Shown: positions 43,130 to 52,805 of the stretch, one piece after another
Layout of the letters: the number at the start of each line of letters is the position of its first letter
Position numbering within the stretch: the first letter of the stretch is position 1
DNA from: Prorocentrum cordatum
Taxonomy: Eukaryota; Sar; Dinophyceae; Prorocentrales; Prorocentraceae
Reading direction: 5' to 3'
NCBI GenBank assembly: GCA_963575745.1
Contig: CAUYUJ010019949.1
Location: 1 to 64,000 of the forward strand
Length of the DNA: 64,000 nucleotides
The notes under the pieces: generated by a model
Told to the model about the DNA's origin: nothing
What the model saw: the letters and a program-made list of their open reading frames with translations, nothing else
The model's database searches: none
Position numbers and translations under genes: made by a program

Positions 43130-43690
43130 TGTTTGTCGGTATCTCGTGGGGGCCTTTCGGGGGCCTCTTGGAGGCAGTTTTGCTGCCACCTGGGAACCGT
43201 TTCTTGGCCTCTTGGGGCCTCGGTTGTGCCTCTTCGACGCCTCTTGGCGCCTCTCGGGGTTCTCTCGGGCTCCTCTTGGGGCCTTTTGGGTGCCTCTTGT
43301 TGGCTCCTGCGGGCGGGCCTCTTTGGGCGGAAGGTTCGGATTTTCGGTTCGTGCCCCCCTCTCTCTTGGGCTTCTCTTGGGGCCGTCTTGGGGCCCTCTT
43401 GCGCCGTCTTGGGGAGCGCTCAGTTCGTCTTTGGGCCCTCTTGGATGCCTCTTTCGCCGACTTGGGGTGGTTTTGGGGGCCACTCGGGCCGTCTTCGAGC
43501 GTCGGAGAGCCGAAACGGCGAGAACGCCAACATATTTCAGCAACCGGCGGAGCATCAATGATTTGTGCCTCTTGGGAGGCCTCTTGGAGGCCTCTTGTGG
43601 CGTCTTGGAGGCCTCTTCGGCCATCTTGAAGCCACCTTGGGCGTCTTGGAGCGATCGTTCGGCGCCCCGGGGCCCTCTGGAACGCACGGG
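43130..43690 (+). repeat. Helically phased CTCTTGGGGC block
   Basis: The longest clear example: CTCTTGG, CTTTTGGG, CTCTCGGG and CGTCTTGG words recur every 10-11 bp over several hundred bases. Confidence 0.7.
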
Positions 43691-44239
43691 AGGGTCCGGG
43701 AGGTCGTTTTTTTCTTAGGGGGGGGGGGGCACGGAGTGCGCAGGAGGCGCAGGAGGCGCACGGGAGCCCGCCTGGGACCCCCCAGGAAGGTTTGGGGCAC
43801 CACTGCCCCGAGCCCTGGAAAAATGTACGCTTCTCGTTGCAGAAGCAGCAGAGCGTCTACCTCCTCAGTGCTGCAGGAGCCTTGGGGCACTCCGCTTCGT
43901 GCCAAAGGCACGGTGGCGGATAAAGCCATAGCCATCTACAAATGACAGGGTGAGTGTGCGAGACAGAAGAATGGTATAGATAGTGGCCTTCGGTGTAGAT
44001 AGTGGCCGTGAGACTCAAGCTTGCACTCAGCCGGTTCGCTTTCCCTGTCTCTCGATCCCTGCGGTGAGCCGCCCAGCGACCACATGATTTACCGCTTGAA
44101 TAGCTTCCTTACGCTATGATTTCACCATGATCTTTTCTCTGCGTGGTGGCGGGACGCGCGGGCCAGGCACCCCGGCCAGGCAGCTCTTCAGGGACTCTGT
44201 TCAATCGTCAGATTCTCCATCTTCGTCGCAGCCGACTGG
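43691..44239. other. Unassigned
   Basis: No gene recognised. A G-run lies at about 43720-43730. Confidence 0.4.
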
Positions 44240-44864
44240 ATGGAGGGAACGCAGCATCGGACCACAGCCCATCAGTGGAAATGGATGGGCTGGACGACGG
44301 CGATTTCACGAGTGAGCTACAGCATCAAGCTCCTGCGCGCCAGCCTGACGCCCATGGCACTCAACCAGGACATGAAAGGCAAAGGAACAGGCGCGCTGTT
44401 GATAACAGCTGCTGGGGAGATGGACGGATTGACCGTGAGCCAATCTACACACAGATTGCGCGAACGATTGCAGCCTATCCATAACGACATCCAGGCCATA
44501 AGAAGACACGAAGTTTCTCAACAAGACCTTCGGGACGCTTTGCGTCCCCGTACGGCCATCAACGGGATTATCCACAGGGTCTCAGTTCTCGAACCTCACC
44601 CGGTCATTACCCACACGCAGTGTGGGCAGAACGATGAACGTGAAATCCAAGGAGGTCGAGAGCCAAGCAGCGGCACTCACCACGAACCAACAGGTCGAAC
44701 CAAACGCAGTTTTTGGTGGTCTGGGTGGTCTTGCAAATATGGAGGCAGCCGCTTTTCTTCTGAAGCAGAAGTTTGCACGCAAGCCGTTCGGATACGTAGG
44801 CACCGTCACGAAAGGCAAGCTCAATCACAAAGGTGCCTGGGTCAAATTGGTAGCTCCAATATAG
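44240..44864 (+). pseudogene. Possible ORF1-like fragment of a non-LTR element
   Basis: Two plus frames (44240-44610 and 44622-44864) have a balanced composition unlike the GC-driven frames around them. The second contains AAAFLLKQKFARKPFGYV followed by KGKLNHKGAWVKL. This loosely recalls the RNA-binding leader proteins of non-LTR elements, but I cannot name a domain. The RT fragment 1.5 kb downstream on the same strand makes the association plausible. Treat as a guess. Confidence 0.2.
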
Positions 44865-44896
44865 CATCCTCACTACAGTCGCCGCCATCCGGCTAG

Positions 44897-45415
44897 GGAG
44901 AGAGTACTCCCGCTGACACAGATGGCCCCACGCTGCTTTGCAACGTCGGCCCTGGGCAGGCCGCGCCGCCCGGAGAGGGAGCGAGAGAGGAGGGGAGAAG
45001 CAGGCAGGCGACGACGAACGCGCAGGCAGGGGGCAGGGGCCGGCGGGACGAGGGCAGGCGGGAGGGGGACAAACAGAGGGCAACAGGCAGGGAGCAGAAG
45101 GAAAGGGAAAAGGAGGAGGAGGAGGACAGGAGGGAAAGCAACGACCGCAAGCAGACAGGCCGGGCCAGGGGTCGGGAGCGAAGAGCCATTCGCGACGAGG
45201 TTACAGTCAAGACGCCGAAACAAGGAACAGTTTGGGTTCAGAAGGGGCTCGATGTTCCTCAGGTTCCTCCAGTGTTGTTCCTCATGCCCTCCTGGGGCAC
45301 GGAGGCCAAGACGGGGTTCCGTTCCTTATTGAGCGTTCCTTCTTTCACATCGGCTTGTATGGACCTTACGGCGGCGACCTGAGCGGGGTGGCCGCCCGAG
45401 CCCAGCACGCTAGGC
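44897..45415. other. Purine-rich unassigned segment
   Basis: AGG/GGCAGG-rich sequence (about 44975-45175) interrupts the two coding-like parts. No gene seen. Confidence 0.5.
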
Positions 45416-45719
45416 TTGGTGGGGATTGCCTTCTGCGGGATCCATCCACCGCCCCGCCGAGGAAGGGCCGGACGGCGCGTGGGAGGGTCGCCGGCGCGAC
45501 GTTGGCGAACTGGCGCGGGGGGCGTCCGTGCTGCCCAGCAATCCTTAAAGGCCGACGCCATTCTCGTTCACGGAGGCCACATCCAGGAACGGTTGGGGCG
45601 CGATCGAAGCATTCATAGAGGCCTTCGCGCACACGCGGACGGCCCCAGGGCGCCAGGTGCCACTTCGCATGTTTTCTCAAACGGCCTGACGCTGCGGCAG
45701 GTTATGTGGAACAGGTTCA

Positions 45720-46690
45720 ATGGCGCCTTCCCTTCGACGCATTTTTCCGAGCGCGAATCTGGAAGAAGGGCGCTCGCGCGTAGAAGTGGGCCTCATCGCA
45801 GTCGCAGAAACAACGCAGGCAATCGCAGACTCGCGTGCTCGGCGCGCCGCGGGCGCGGGCGGTTCGCCACCAGCGCGATGGCGAGCGCAGTGTGGCAACC
45901 GAGCGGCGCTGCACATATAGACGCAGCTGTCCAGCGCGCGCTGAGAGAACATGAGCACCCCGCAAAACTTGAGAATCATGCAATTTTCAAAAATTGCGCA
46001 CCACAGCTTGCAAACGACTGGCCGGTTTTTTACCCATAGTCCGGCATAGGACGCTCGCGACCCTGCTGTTATAAAGGTCAACACAACGAGGTCGTGCAGA
46101 AGCAGGGCTGGGATCTCAATGCGGCGTCATGTCAACGTGATCTGGGGCATCTACAGGCGATGGGAACTTGCAGTGCAGGAGGCTCGCGCGAAGATGTCGC
46201 AAAAGGACCCAATTTCCTGGCATCGTACAAGTTGTTCACTCCATCGCTTTACTTGTGCATCACTTCGCTGTCCGTTGTCTTGCAACGTGTCGGCGGACGC
46301 ATAGGCATTGTCGCCTCGCGCTGGCCTACGGCACCTTTCTTTATGGCCAAATTTGCCATCTATGCAGATGACATTATGCTCATAGAACGGGGCCCCGATG
46401 TGCTTCAAGCCCATGTGGACTTGGCTGTGGGCGCATGGACAAGCAAATGCTTCGAGCGGAATGTTGGGGAAACGGCGCTGGTCAAGAAACGGGCCGATGG
46501 AGCGAGAGTTACATTGGCCAGACGGGCGACCGATTACATGCAAGAGATGCTGTCTATCCGGATGGATTCATCGCGGCCGATAAGACATCTCGGGCGGATG
46601 TTTCGCAGCGCCTTGGGGCAACAAAAGAGACATGTGTTAATTGTTGGTCAGGGTTTGGAGCTCTGCAAATCTCAGCAAACAACATAAGCA
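45720..46690 (+). pseudogene. Non-LTR reverse-transcriptase fragment (YADD type)
   Basis: One plus frame runs from before 45720 to 46687, with an in-frame stop at 46037-46039. The part after 46094 has a region matching motif B position (LFTPSLYLCITSLSVVL), then motif C KFAIYADDIML with YADD at 46361-46372. Next comes the predicted helix and K-containing motif D-like stretch (AWTSKCFERNVGETALVKK), then HLGRMFRSALG in the place of the usual YLG motif. Motif A is not recognisable upstream. The YADD is intact, but the frame is short and interrupted, so it is a relic. It differs from the other RT pieces in this window. Confidence 0.7.
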
Positions 46691-47150
46691 GAGGGTGTTT
46701 GAAGCATGCGCTTGTTTTCCAAATCCTTGTATGGGTTGGGATCACGCGTGCGCATACAGGCCAGCAGGAACAGGGCCGGCGGCTTCCAGGCGTGATGCCT
46801 ACCAATAGTATGTAAGATTATACCCGCGTTCGTGTCCCACGCGAGCAACGCAAAAGCCAGGCCACTGACGCCAATTTTCTTTCGAACGGCAGGGTCAATT
46901 ACATGGTAACCTTTGCTCGGGGCAGCCCGCGAGCACACCAAGAACTGTCGTCCGGGAACGGTCAAGATCATAATGGGCAACCTCGAAGTTGGAAGTCGTC
47001 ATGGTCTCGAGGGTTTCCTCGTCTGCAATATACACACCATGTGCGCGCAGAGGCACCCGGGGTGGCAGAGAGCGACCCGTATGCACTCCAAACGCAAATT
47101 GCAGAAGCTGTCAATGTGGTATGAAACGGTTGCGCGGTACTGCGCGCAAT
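46672..47150 (-). pseudogene. Coding-like relic on the minus strand, unrecognised
   Basis: Reading on the minus strand, one frame from about 47225 to 46895 (with in-frame TGA stops, one near 47117) gives ordinary protein-like sequence including RAHGVYIADEETLETM. A second frame (46980-46672) continues with GYHVIDPAVRKKIGVSGLAF, as if a frame change occurred near 46920. I know no domain for it. The plus strand also has open frames here, so the assignment of strand is uncertain. Confidence 0.2.
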
Positions 47151-47640
47151 AATTTGGCATAGTTGTGTATCGCCCTCCATTGCAACGGGATTCAGTTATC
47201 CTTCCCGTGGACCAAAGCAGCTGGCGTGGAACATATGACGCGTCGCGGCAGTCATGTTGATGTTTATGTGTTGCTTCGCTTTGCCAATACGCCGTCTAGG
47301 CGCGGCTTCTTCGTACATCGGCCTATCCCACGGTGTTCGGGACGTGCGCCACCATTTGGGGCCTAACGCAACGCGTTTGAGTATAGGCGTTTGCTCGTGT
47401 TGGGGGGAGCTTCCGATCGCGCAAAGCCCCAGTAGACGTGTGGATGGACACCAGTCTGTTGCAGGGCAGTGGCTGGCGGCTTATAGCTAGAAGGAATGAG
47501 AAAGGACATTGTGTGAGCATTCTATGTGAACGTTGGCCTGTGCCCAGGGATTCCACATGGAACCCCTCAGCCTGCCTTTGCTCCCCATCGTCATCCCCCT
47601 AATCCTGTTTTGCCTCCTCGTTCTCGTCGTCGCTGGCCTC
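47151..47640. other. Unassigned
   Basis: Short frames on both strands. No domain and no repeat. Confidence 0.35.
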
Positions 47641-47728
47641 CTCCTCCCTCCTCCTCCTCCTCCTCCTCCTCCTCCTTCTCCTCCTCCTCCTCCTCCTTCT
47701 CCTCCTCCTCCTCCTACTCCTCCCTTTC
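47641..47728 (+). repeat. TCC microsatellite
   Basis: TCC runs with TTC and TACTCC interruptions. Confidence 0.93.
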
Positions 47729-47926
47729 ATGCTCCCCCTCCTCTTTCTCCATCGTGATTTTTGGGCAACGGCAGCGGCTTGTGCCCCTTGCCAGATCCCA
47801 GCGAGGCCCTGGGGGCGGGTCGCCGGCCATCTCTGCAGCCGCGGCGTCGAAGTGTGGATCGCCTGCGGCCCAGGAGGGGCTCGGGGCTCTTCAGGTTTCC
47901 TTTTGTCGGCGGCGAGCCCCGGGGGC

Positions 47927-48105
47927 AAGTGAGAAGTGGCGGGGCTTGTCAGAAGGCTCGGAAGTCCCCCTGCCTTCTGTGAAGCTTTGTAAGCTTACCC
48001 CACGGACGCAACAGGTTTTTCTGAATGCCGGAGCGCTTCTGAGGAGGCTCGCCGCCCTCTGAGAAGGCCTTCTCGTTCTCACTTCGCCCTTCGCTCGCCG
48101 CCGAT
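47927..48105 (+). repeat. Dispersed repeat with CCTTCTSAGAAGG-type palindromes, copy 1
   Basis: Shares AAGTGAGAAG/GTGAGACGGG start, TCAGAAGGCTCGGAA, GCTTCTGAGGAGGC, CTGAGAAGGCCTTCTC and TCGCTCGCCGCCGA with 60138-60330. Confidence 0.75.
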
Positions 48106-48540
48106 GTTAAGCCCATGGGCATCCAGAGGTCTGCCTGGAGGAGGGTCATCCAGGCCCCCTCCTCCGACGTCGTATTTCTTGTCGTGGCTGGGCCCCCTGA
48201 CATCTCCGCCCTTACCCCGTTGCGTGTTTGCCATCCTGGGTCGTCTTTTGACAATCCCGTTGCGGCTATGAGGCCGAGAACGTAGAAGAGCTGGCCGTCG
48301 CGATCTTCTGGCGACAACCAGGTCACAAGAAACCGACTCCTTATTATATACGTAGCGCCAGACGTTGCCACCCTCGAAACCCCGCTCCCTCCCGCCCAGC
48401 ATCTGCGGTGCCATCTCGGCAAGTTCTGCGCTGCCTCCAGTCTCACGACCTCGCGCGGAGGTCACCGCGAAGGTGCCCTACAATCAGGACGCCCTTTTTC
48501 TCCGCACCCGTCGGGCCAGGAGGAGAGAGAGAGAGAGAGG
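48106..48540. other. Unassigned, partial CCCAGAC-family relic on minus
   Basis: Near 48165-48290 the minus strand shows the words GTCAAAAGACGACCC and CCTCATAGCCG in family-like order. The remainder is unassigned. Confidence 0.35.
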
Positions 48541-48544
48541 GCTG

Positions 48545-48760
48545 CGCGGTCCGCTTCGATCCGATACGATCTGATCCCACCATGTCGATTCCGATCTCGA
48601 TCCGATTCGATATGACACGAACCGATTCCATCTCCCGTTTGCAGTGACCCAGCCCGATCTGCAATCTCGAACGATCCGGCCACGATCCGATTCCGCGACG
48701 ATTCAGGCGTGGTTCCGATACGTTCCCGATGCATACCGACTTCTCTGTTCGATCCAGTTC
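48545..48760 (+). repeat. CGATCCGATTC-rich degenerate short repeat
   Basis: CGATCC, GATTCG and GATCTCG words recur about every 10-12 bp for 200 bp. A similar patch lies at 51670-51850. Confidence 0.6.
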
Positions 48761-49704
48761 CAGCCTGGAAGAGGAGAGGAGGGAGGGAGAGGACCGATAT
48801 TTTTGGGCGAGTTTGGCTCGCTTGGGGCTCCCACAGGCTCCTGGAGAAGCCTCTGGGGACCTCCGCGGTCTGGTGGTGGACATCCGTGGATGCCTCGGGG
48901 GGCCGCCGGCGAGCGAGGAGGTTCTCCTCGTGGGACGAGGGATGGGCAGAGGGAAGGGGGAGTCGAAGGAAGCGGGAGAGGGAACTGTACGGATGCTCAG
49001 GTCTCCAACGAATCGAGGAACATACTTTGTAGTACGGAAGTGTGTATACCTTCTCGGCCTCGCCGGGCCCCTCGCCGGGCCCAGTGACCGTCAAACAATA
49101 GTTTGGGATGTAACGCCAGCTTTAGGGAGGCGGAGAAGGGGGGAGGAGGCGGATCAGCAGGCGGAGAGGAGGGAGTGAGAGGAGGCGGAACGTCAACAGA
49201 GCATGGGGTCGGAGAAGGGGAGGTATGATGGGGACGAGCAGGAGGGGGTGTGTGGATGAGGAGGACGAGGATAGCCCACAAACGGCACGCACCACCGCCA
49301 GGACTTCCTCCTGGCGGCGCCGAGCGAGGCAGAGGCCAGGACGGGTGTTGCCGGCCTGTCTCCTGTTCCTCCACCTCCTGTCTCAGATTGGAAGGAGCTT
49401 CAGCGACTTGGTCCCAACGAGAGCAGCCCAGAACAGTATTACCGAACCGTCCCATGCCACACCGCCTTATTACTCTGGGCCCCTATGAGGGCGCCCGCTG
49501 GGTAGTATACGAGCCATCCTGTGCTGCTCCTCGTAGCGGTTCAACCCTTGGTGGAGCTCCAGCTAGGCCCCAGGAAATGGCGACCTTTTTTTGTTGCTAC
49601 GGCACCGCTGCCTTTTCTCTTGCATGGGGCGTATTTTGCGCTCGCGTGGCCCGCCTGTGCTCGCCCGACCTGAACTCTACCCGCATCCTTTGACGAAGAA
49701 TATA
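48761..49704. other. Unassigned
   Basis: Purine-rich patches and a CCCAGAC-family-like fragment near 49050-49110 (GGGCCCCTCGCCGGGCCC then CCGTCAAAC). No gene recognised. Confidence 0.4.
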
Positions 49705-49857
49705 GAGGGCCACATGCGAGCCCTGCCCCTGCCCCCCACGACTTCTGAGGGGGAGGGTGGGGTTCACTTCGCGCGGGAGCTCCCGCGCGGAGCGAACCCC
49801 ACCCTCGCCCCCAGAACTCGTGGGGGGTGTAGGGGCGGGGCTCGCACGTGGCCCCCT
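49705..49857. mobile_element. Foldback palindromic element, copy 1 (153 bp)
   Basis: Almost the whole length is one inverted repeat centred on GGGAGCTCCC at 49776-49785. The outer ends are GAGGGCCACATGCGAGCCC and its partner ending GCACGTGGCCCCC. It has no coding capacity. By architecture it is a foldback or MITE-like sequence. No target-site duplication was found. Confidence 0.65.
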
Positions 49858-50034
49858 GAAGCAGCTGGTTCGGCACCGCCACGGCCCATCCGCATACTCG
49901 GGGCATCGTGCCCCCACGGGGGAGCCGAGCCGGGCCACGGAGCGGCGCGTTGCGTGGTGGTGCCGGGCAGTCCCGGGTCTCCCCTCGCCGAGGGCTCCCG
50001 CCGCCTGCCCTGGCAGGGATGCTGTCTCCATTCT

Positions 50035-50076
50035 CTCTCACCCTCTCGCTCTTGCTCTCTCTCTCTCTCTGTCTCG

Positions 50077-50109
<33 letters not shown>

Positions 50110-50112
50110 CAT
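50035..50112 (+). repeat. CT dinucleotide tract
   Basis: CT runs with GTCTCG interruptions, followed by a short TATATACACG segment. Confidence 0.93.
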
Positions 50113-51110
50113 CTATCTCTATATACACGTGTTTTCATGTCTATGCATGGCTCGCTTCGCTTCGCCACAACATCTCGTTCCTCATCCTCATCCTGAGCAC
50201 GGGAGGGTGGGCTTTGTATTCCACCAGGGTAGAGGAAGGAAGAAACTCGATGCGGCCTGGCGTTCGTCTGTCCTTTCTCTCGTCATTTAACGTTGTTTTT
50301 CTGGCCCGCTTCGTCCGCGCTTTTTCCTGCCTGTTTTTTTTGCCAGGTCCCGGAAGCAGGCAGACAGGCGAACCCGCTCGTGGTTGATGGGAAGTTGTGT
50401 TTTTCTGCGTATCGAGGGTTGTAGCGAGGCGTTGTGGTTTTTGGTGTTGCCTGCGCCACGGGGCCAACGTCGGCGTGGGTTTCCGCGCGAAGTGAGCATG
50501 GCCGCAGGCAGTAAAAGTGTGTAGCGGCGGAGACCCCCCAAAAGGCCTAGCCAATGTGTGGTTCGTGTTGACGGATGTGCTCGTGATGCCCATCCAGGGG
50601 GGTCCCGTGTAATAAGGATAAGGAAAATGAATATGTGTATATACACGCGCTGTTATCGCACCTCTCCGAGGGAGCAGAGTTCGGATGCGATGCTTGTTGA
50701 AGCAGTCGGGTGCCGTCCGCGATTGTTCTGGCCATTTCATTAGGGTGATCATCCTAATCTTGAAAATCGGACGCTCCCATTACGCAGATCGCGACGTTAG
50801 GGTCAAACCACACATTTGTTGTTCCGCATGATAACATAACGCCTTCCAGCACAAAATTGGTGCCAATGGCATTACGCGTACTTGTGAGAGCAACATTTGT
50901 GTGGCACATAAGTTGTCAATGGCTTCCTGTGCAGTTCTTCATCGTTTTATACCAGAGATAGCACACTGCAAACGCATTCCGTGAGTTCTCGCACAATCGC
51001 TAGGAAAGCATGGTTTTGTCCCTAGATCCCAGAGCAGTCCTCTGCTCGCACCCCCCTGTGTTTCATGCCCGCAGGAGTGCTTCTCAACATCTCGTCTGAT
51101 CGCAAGCTGT
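50113..51110. other. Unassigned, partly AT-richer
   Basis: A minus frame of 203 codons (50752-50141) has no domain known to me. The part 50750-51000 is lower in GC. Confidence 0.4.
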
Positions 51111-51180
51111 TGAGGAGGAGGAGGAGGAGGAGGAGGAGGAGGGGGAGGCGGAGGAGGGGGAGGGGGAGGGGGAGGGGGAC
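51111..51180 (+). repeat. GGA/GGGGGA tract
   Basis: GGA triplets pass into GGAGGGGGAGG units. Confidence 0.92.
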
Positions 51181-51340
51181 AAGCTAGGTGCGCTCGCGTC
51201 TCCCAATGGCCTTCCGCTGGAGCCGTGGCCCGACGTCCAGCCAGGGGGGGGCGCAGACGCCGCTCCTGGGCCCGGGGTAGGCCCGGCCAGGAGCGCTGGA
51301 GATGTGGAGACCCCGTCGTCCCGCAAGAAACACATCCATA

Positions 51341-51490
51341 GGGGGCCACATGCGAACCCTACCCCCACCCCCCACGATTTCTGAGGGGGAGGGTGGGGTT
51401 CACTTCGCTCGAGAGCTCCCGAACGAAGTGAACCCCGCCCTCCCCCGCAGAAATCGAGGGAGGCAGGGGCAGGGTTCGCACGTGGCCCCC
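51341..51490. mobile_element. Foldback palindromic element, copy 2 (150 bp)
   Basis: Two 75-bp arms are inverted around AGCT at 51414-51417. Ends GGGGGCCACATGCGAACCC and GGGTTCGCACGTGGCCCCC. It belongs to the same family as 49705-49857 (shared GAGGGTGGGGTTCACTTCG core), 1.6 kb away. Confidence 0.68.
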
Positions 51491-52620
51491 GAATCCAGCA
51501 AGCACTTGTGTCTCTTGCAGGTGCCGAACGGAAGTTCCGCATTCCCCGATGGCCTCTGGGACACGCAGGAGCACTTGCGCACTTTAGAGAAACCTCAGCG
51601 ACCAGCGACGATTGTGCCACCAGAAGCTGTTTTTGATTATCGGAGGTGCCCACTGTACTCCAGGAGCGCGGGGCCGATCTGATCGATCCGGTTCGACATC
51701 GATTTTCGTTCGGCCGGTCCGATTATTTCTCGATGTTCGAAGTTCGAGCGATGCACTGTGGCCCGGTGCCCGTGTGGCGCTGGTCGGCATCCCTGGCCAG
51801 CCGATCGCATGCACATTTACATCCGATTCGATGTCCTGATCGATGATGGGTGGTGAAGGTCTTTGTGCGTTGCGCTGTTGCTTTCACGCCAGACATGGGA
51901 ATGGAAAACATGGGGACGATCCCCGTCTGTAAATGCTGTCCAAAGCCGAGAGGTCAAGATGGGCAGGAGTTGTTGTTGTTGTTGTTGGCATTCGTTCTCC
52001 GTTCTTTCCTCAATGCTTCCGCCGAATGAAAGCCATAGGGAGATGTGCCCTTCACTTGCACCCTTCACCTGTATTATTGGGCTCCCGCTGGTGCCCTTGT
52101 AGCCGCCCGTCGGCTGCAAGAGGATGAGGGGTAAGGAGGTGGAGTGGTCATGGGAAAGTGGTGGAGGGCGACGGAACTGTCTTGGCTTTGGGCCCCTGGG
52201 AGGCTTCTCGTCGCCACAGCTGGTCAAAACGCACCCCTTGAGCTGGAGAATTCTGTGGGCTTATTAACGACGAGGAAGGAGATAGAGGGAGGGTGCAGGG
52301 AGCACTGGGCAGGGGACGGGCAGGGAGGAGGGACTGTGGGGAGGGATGGGAGAGAGGGGATCGGAGGAAGAGGGGCCGGGGACGAGAAGATGAGAGACGG
52401 CGGTGGACCGCCCGGCTGAGCAGGCTGATAAATAGCATGAGGAATGGGATGGACGTCAGCCGTTTCTTCATCATCATATTTATCCCATTGATTAATCGCC
52501 TTCCTCCTGCTGACACCCCTGGCGCCCTTCCATGTCTCCGATCCCCCTCCTTGCCCCCATCTTCCCCCCCTCCCTCCCTCCATCCCCTCCTTTTTTGTTG
52601 CATGCTCTCAAGCTGCAGCT
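51491..52620. other. Unassigned
   Basis: It includes a CGATCCGATTCG-like patch (51670-51850), a GTT run (51972-51988) and a minus frame (52227-51817) with a seven-Gln run but no recognised domain. Confidence 0.4.
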
Positions 52621-52805
52621 GGGGCCAAACCATGATCGACGTCGCCCCCCCCCCCCCCCCTTCTCCTCTCCTCGGCTTCCCCCTCCTGCCCCTCCTCCTC
52701 CTCCTCTTTCTCCTCCTCCTTTTGCTACCCTCTGCTCCTCGCTCCCCCCCCCCCTCCCCGTCTCTACCTTTCCTTCCCTCTCCCTATCGCTGCCTCCTCC
52801 TCCTC
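52621..52805 (+). repeat. Pyrimidine-rich TCC/CCCC tract
   Basis: Poly-C and TCC runs directly precede the RT element and may mark its truncated 5' end. Confidence 0.88.

Noticed and set aside
51817-52227. Minus frame with a seven-Gln run
   Set aside because: No domain or homologous copy was seen, and the Gln run comes from a GTT microsatellite.
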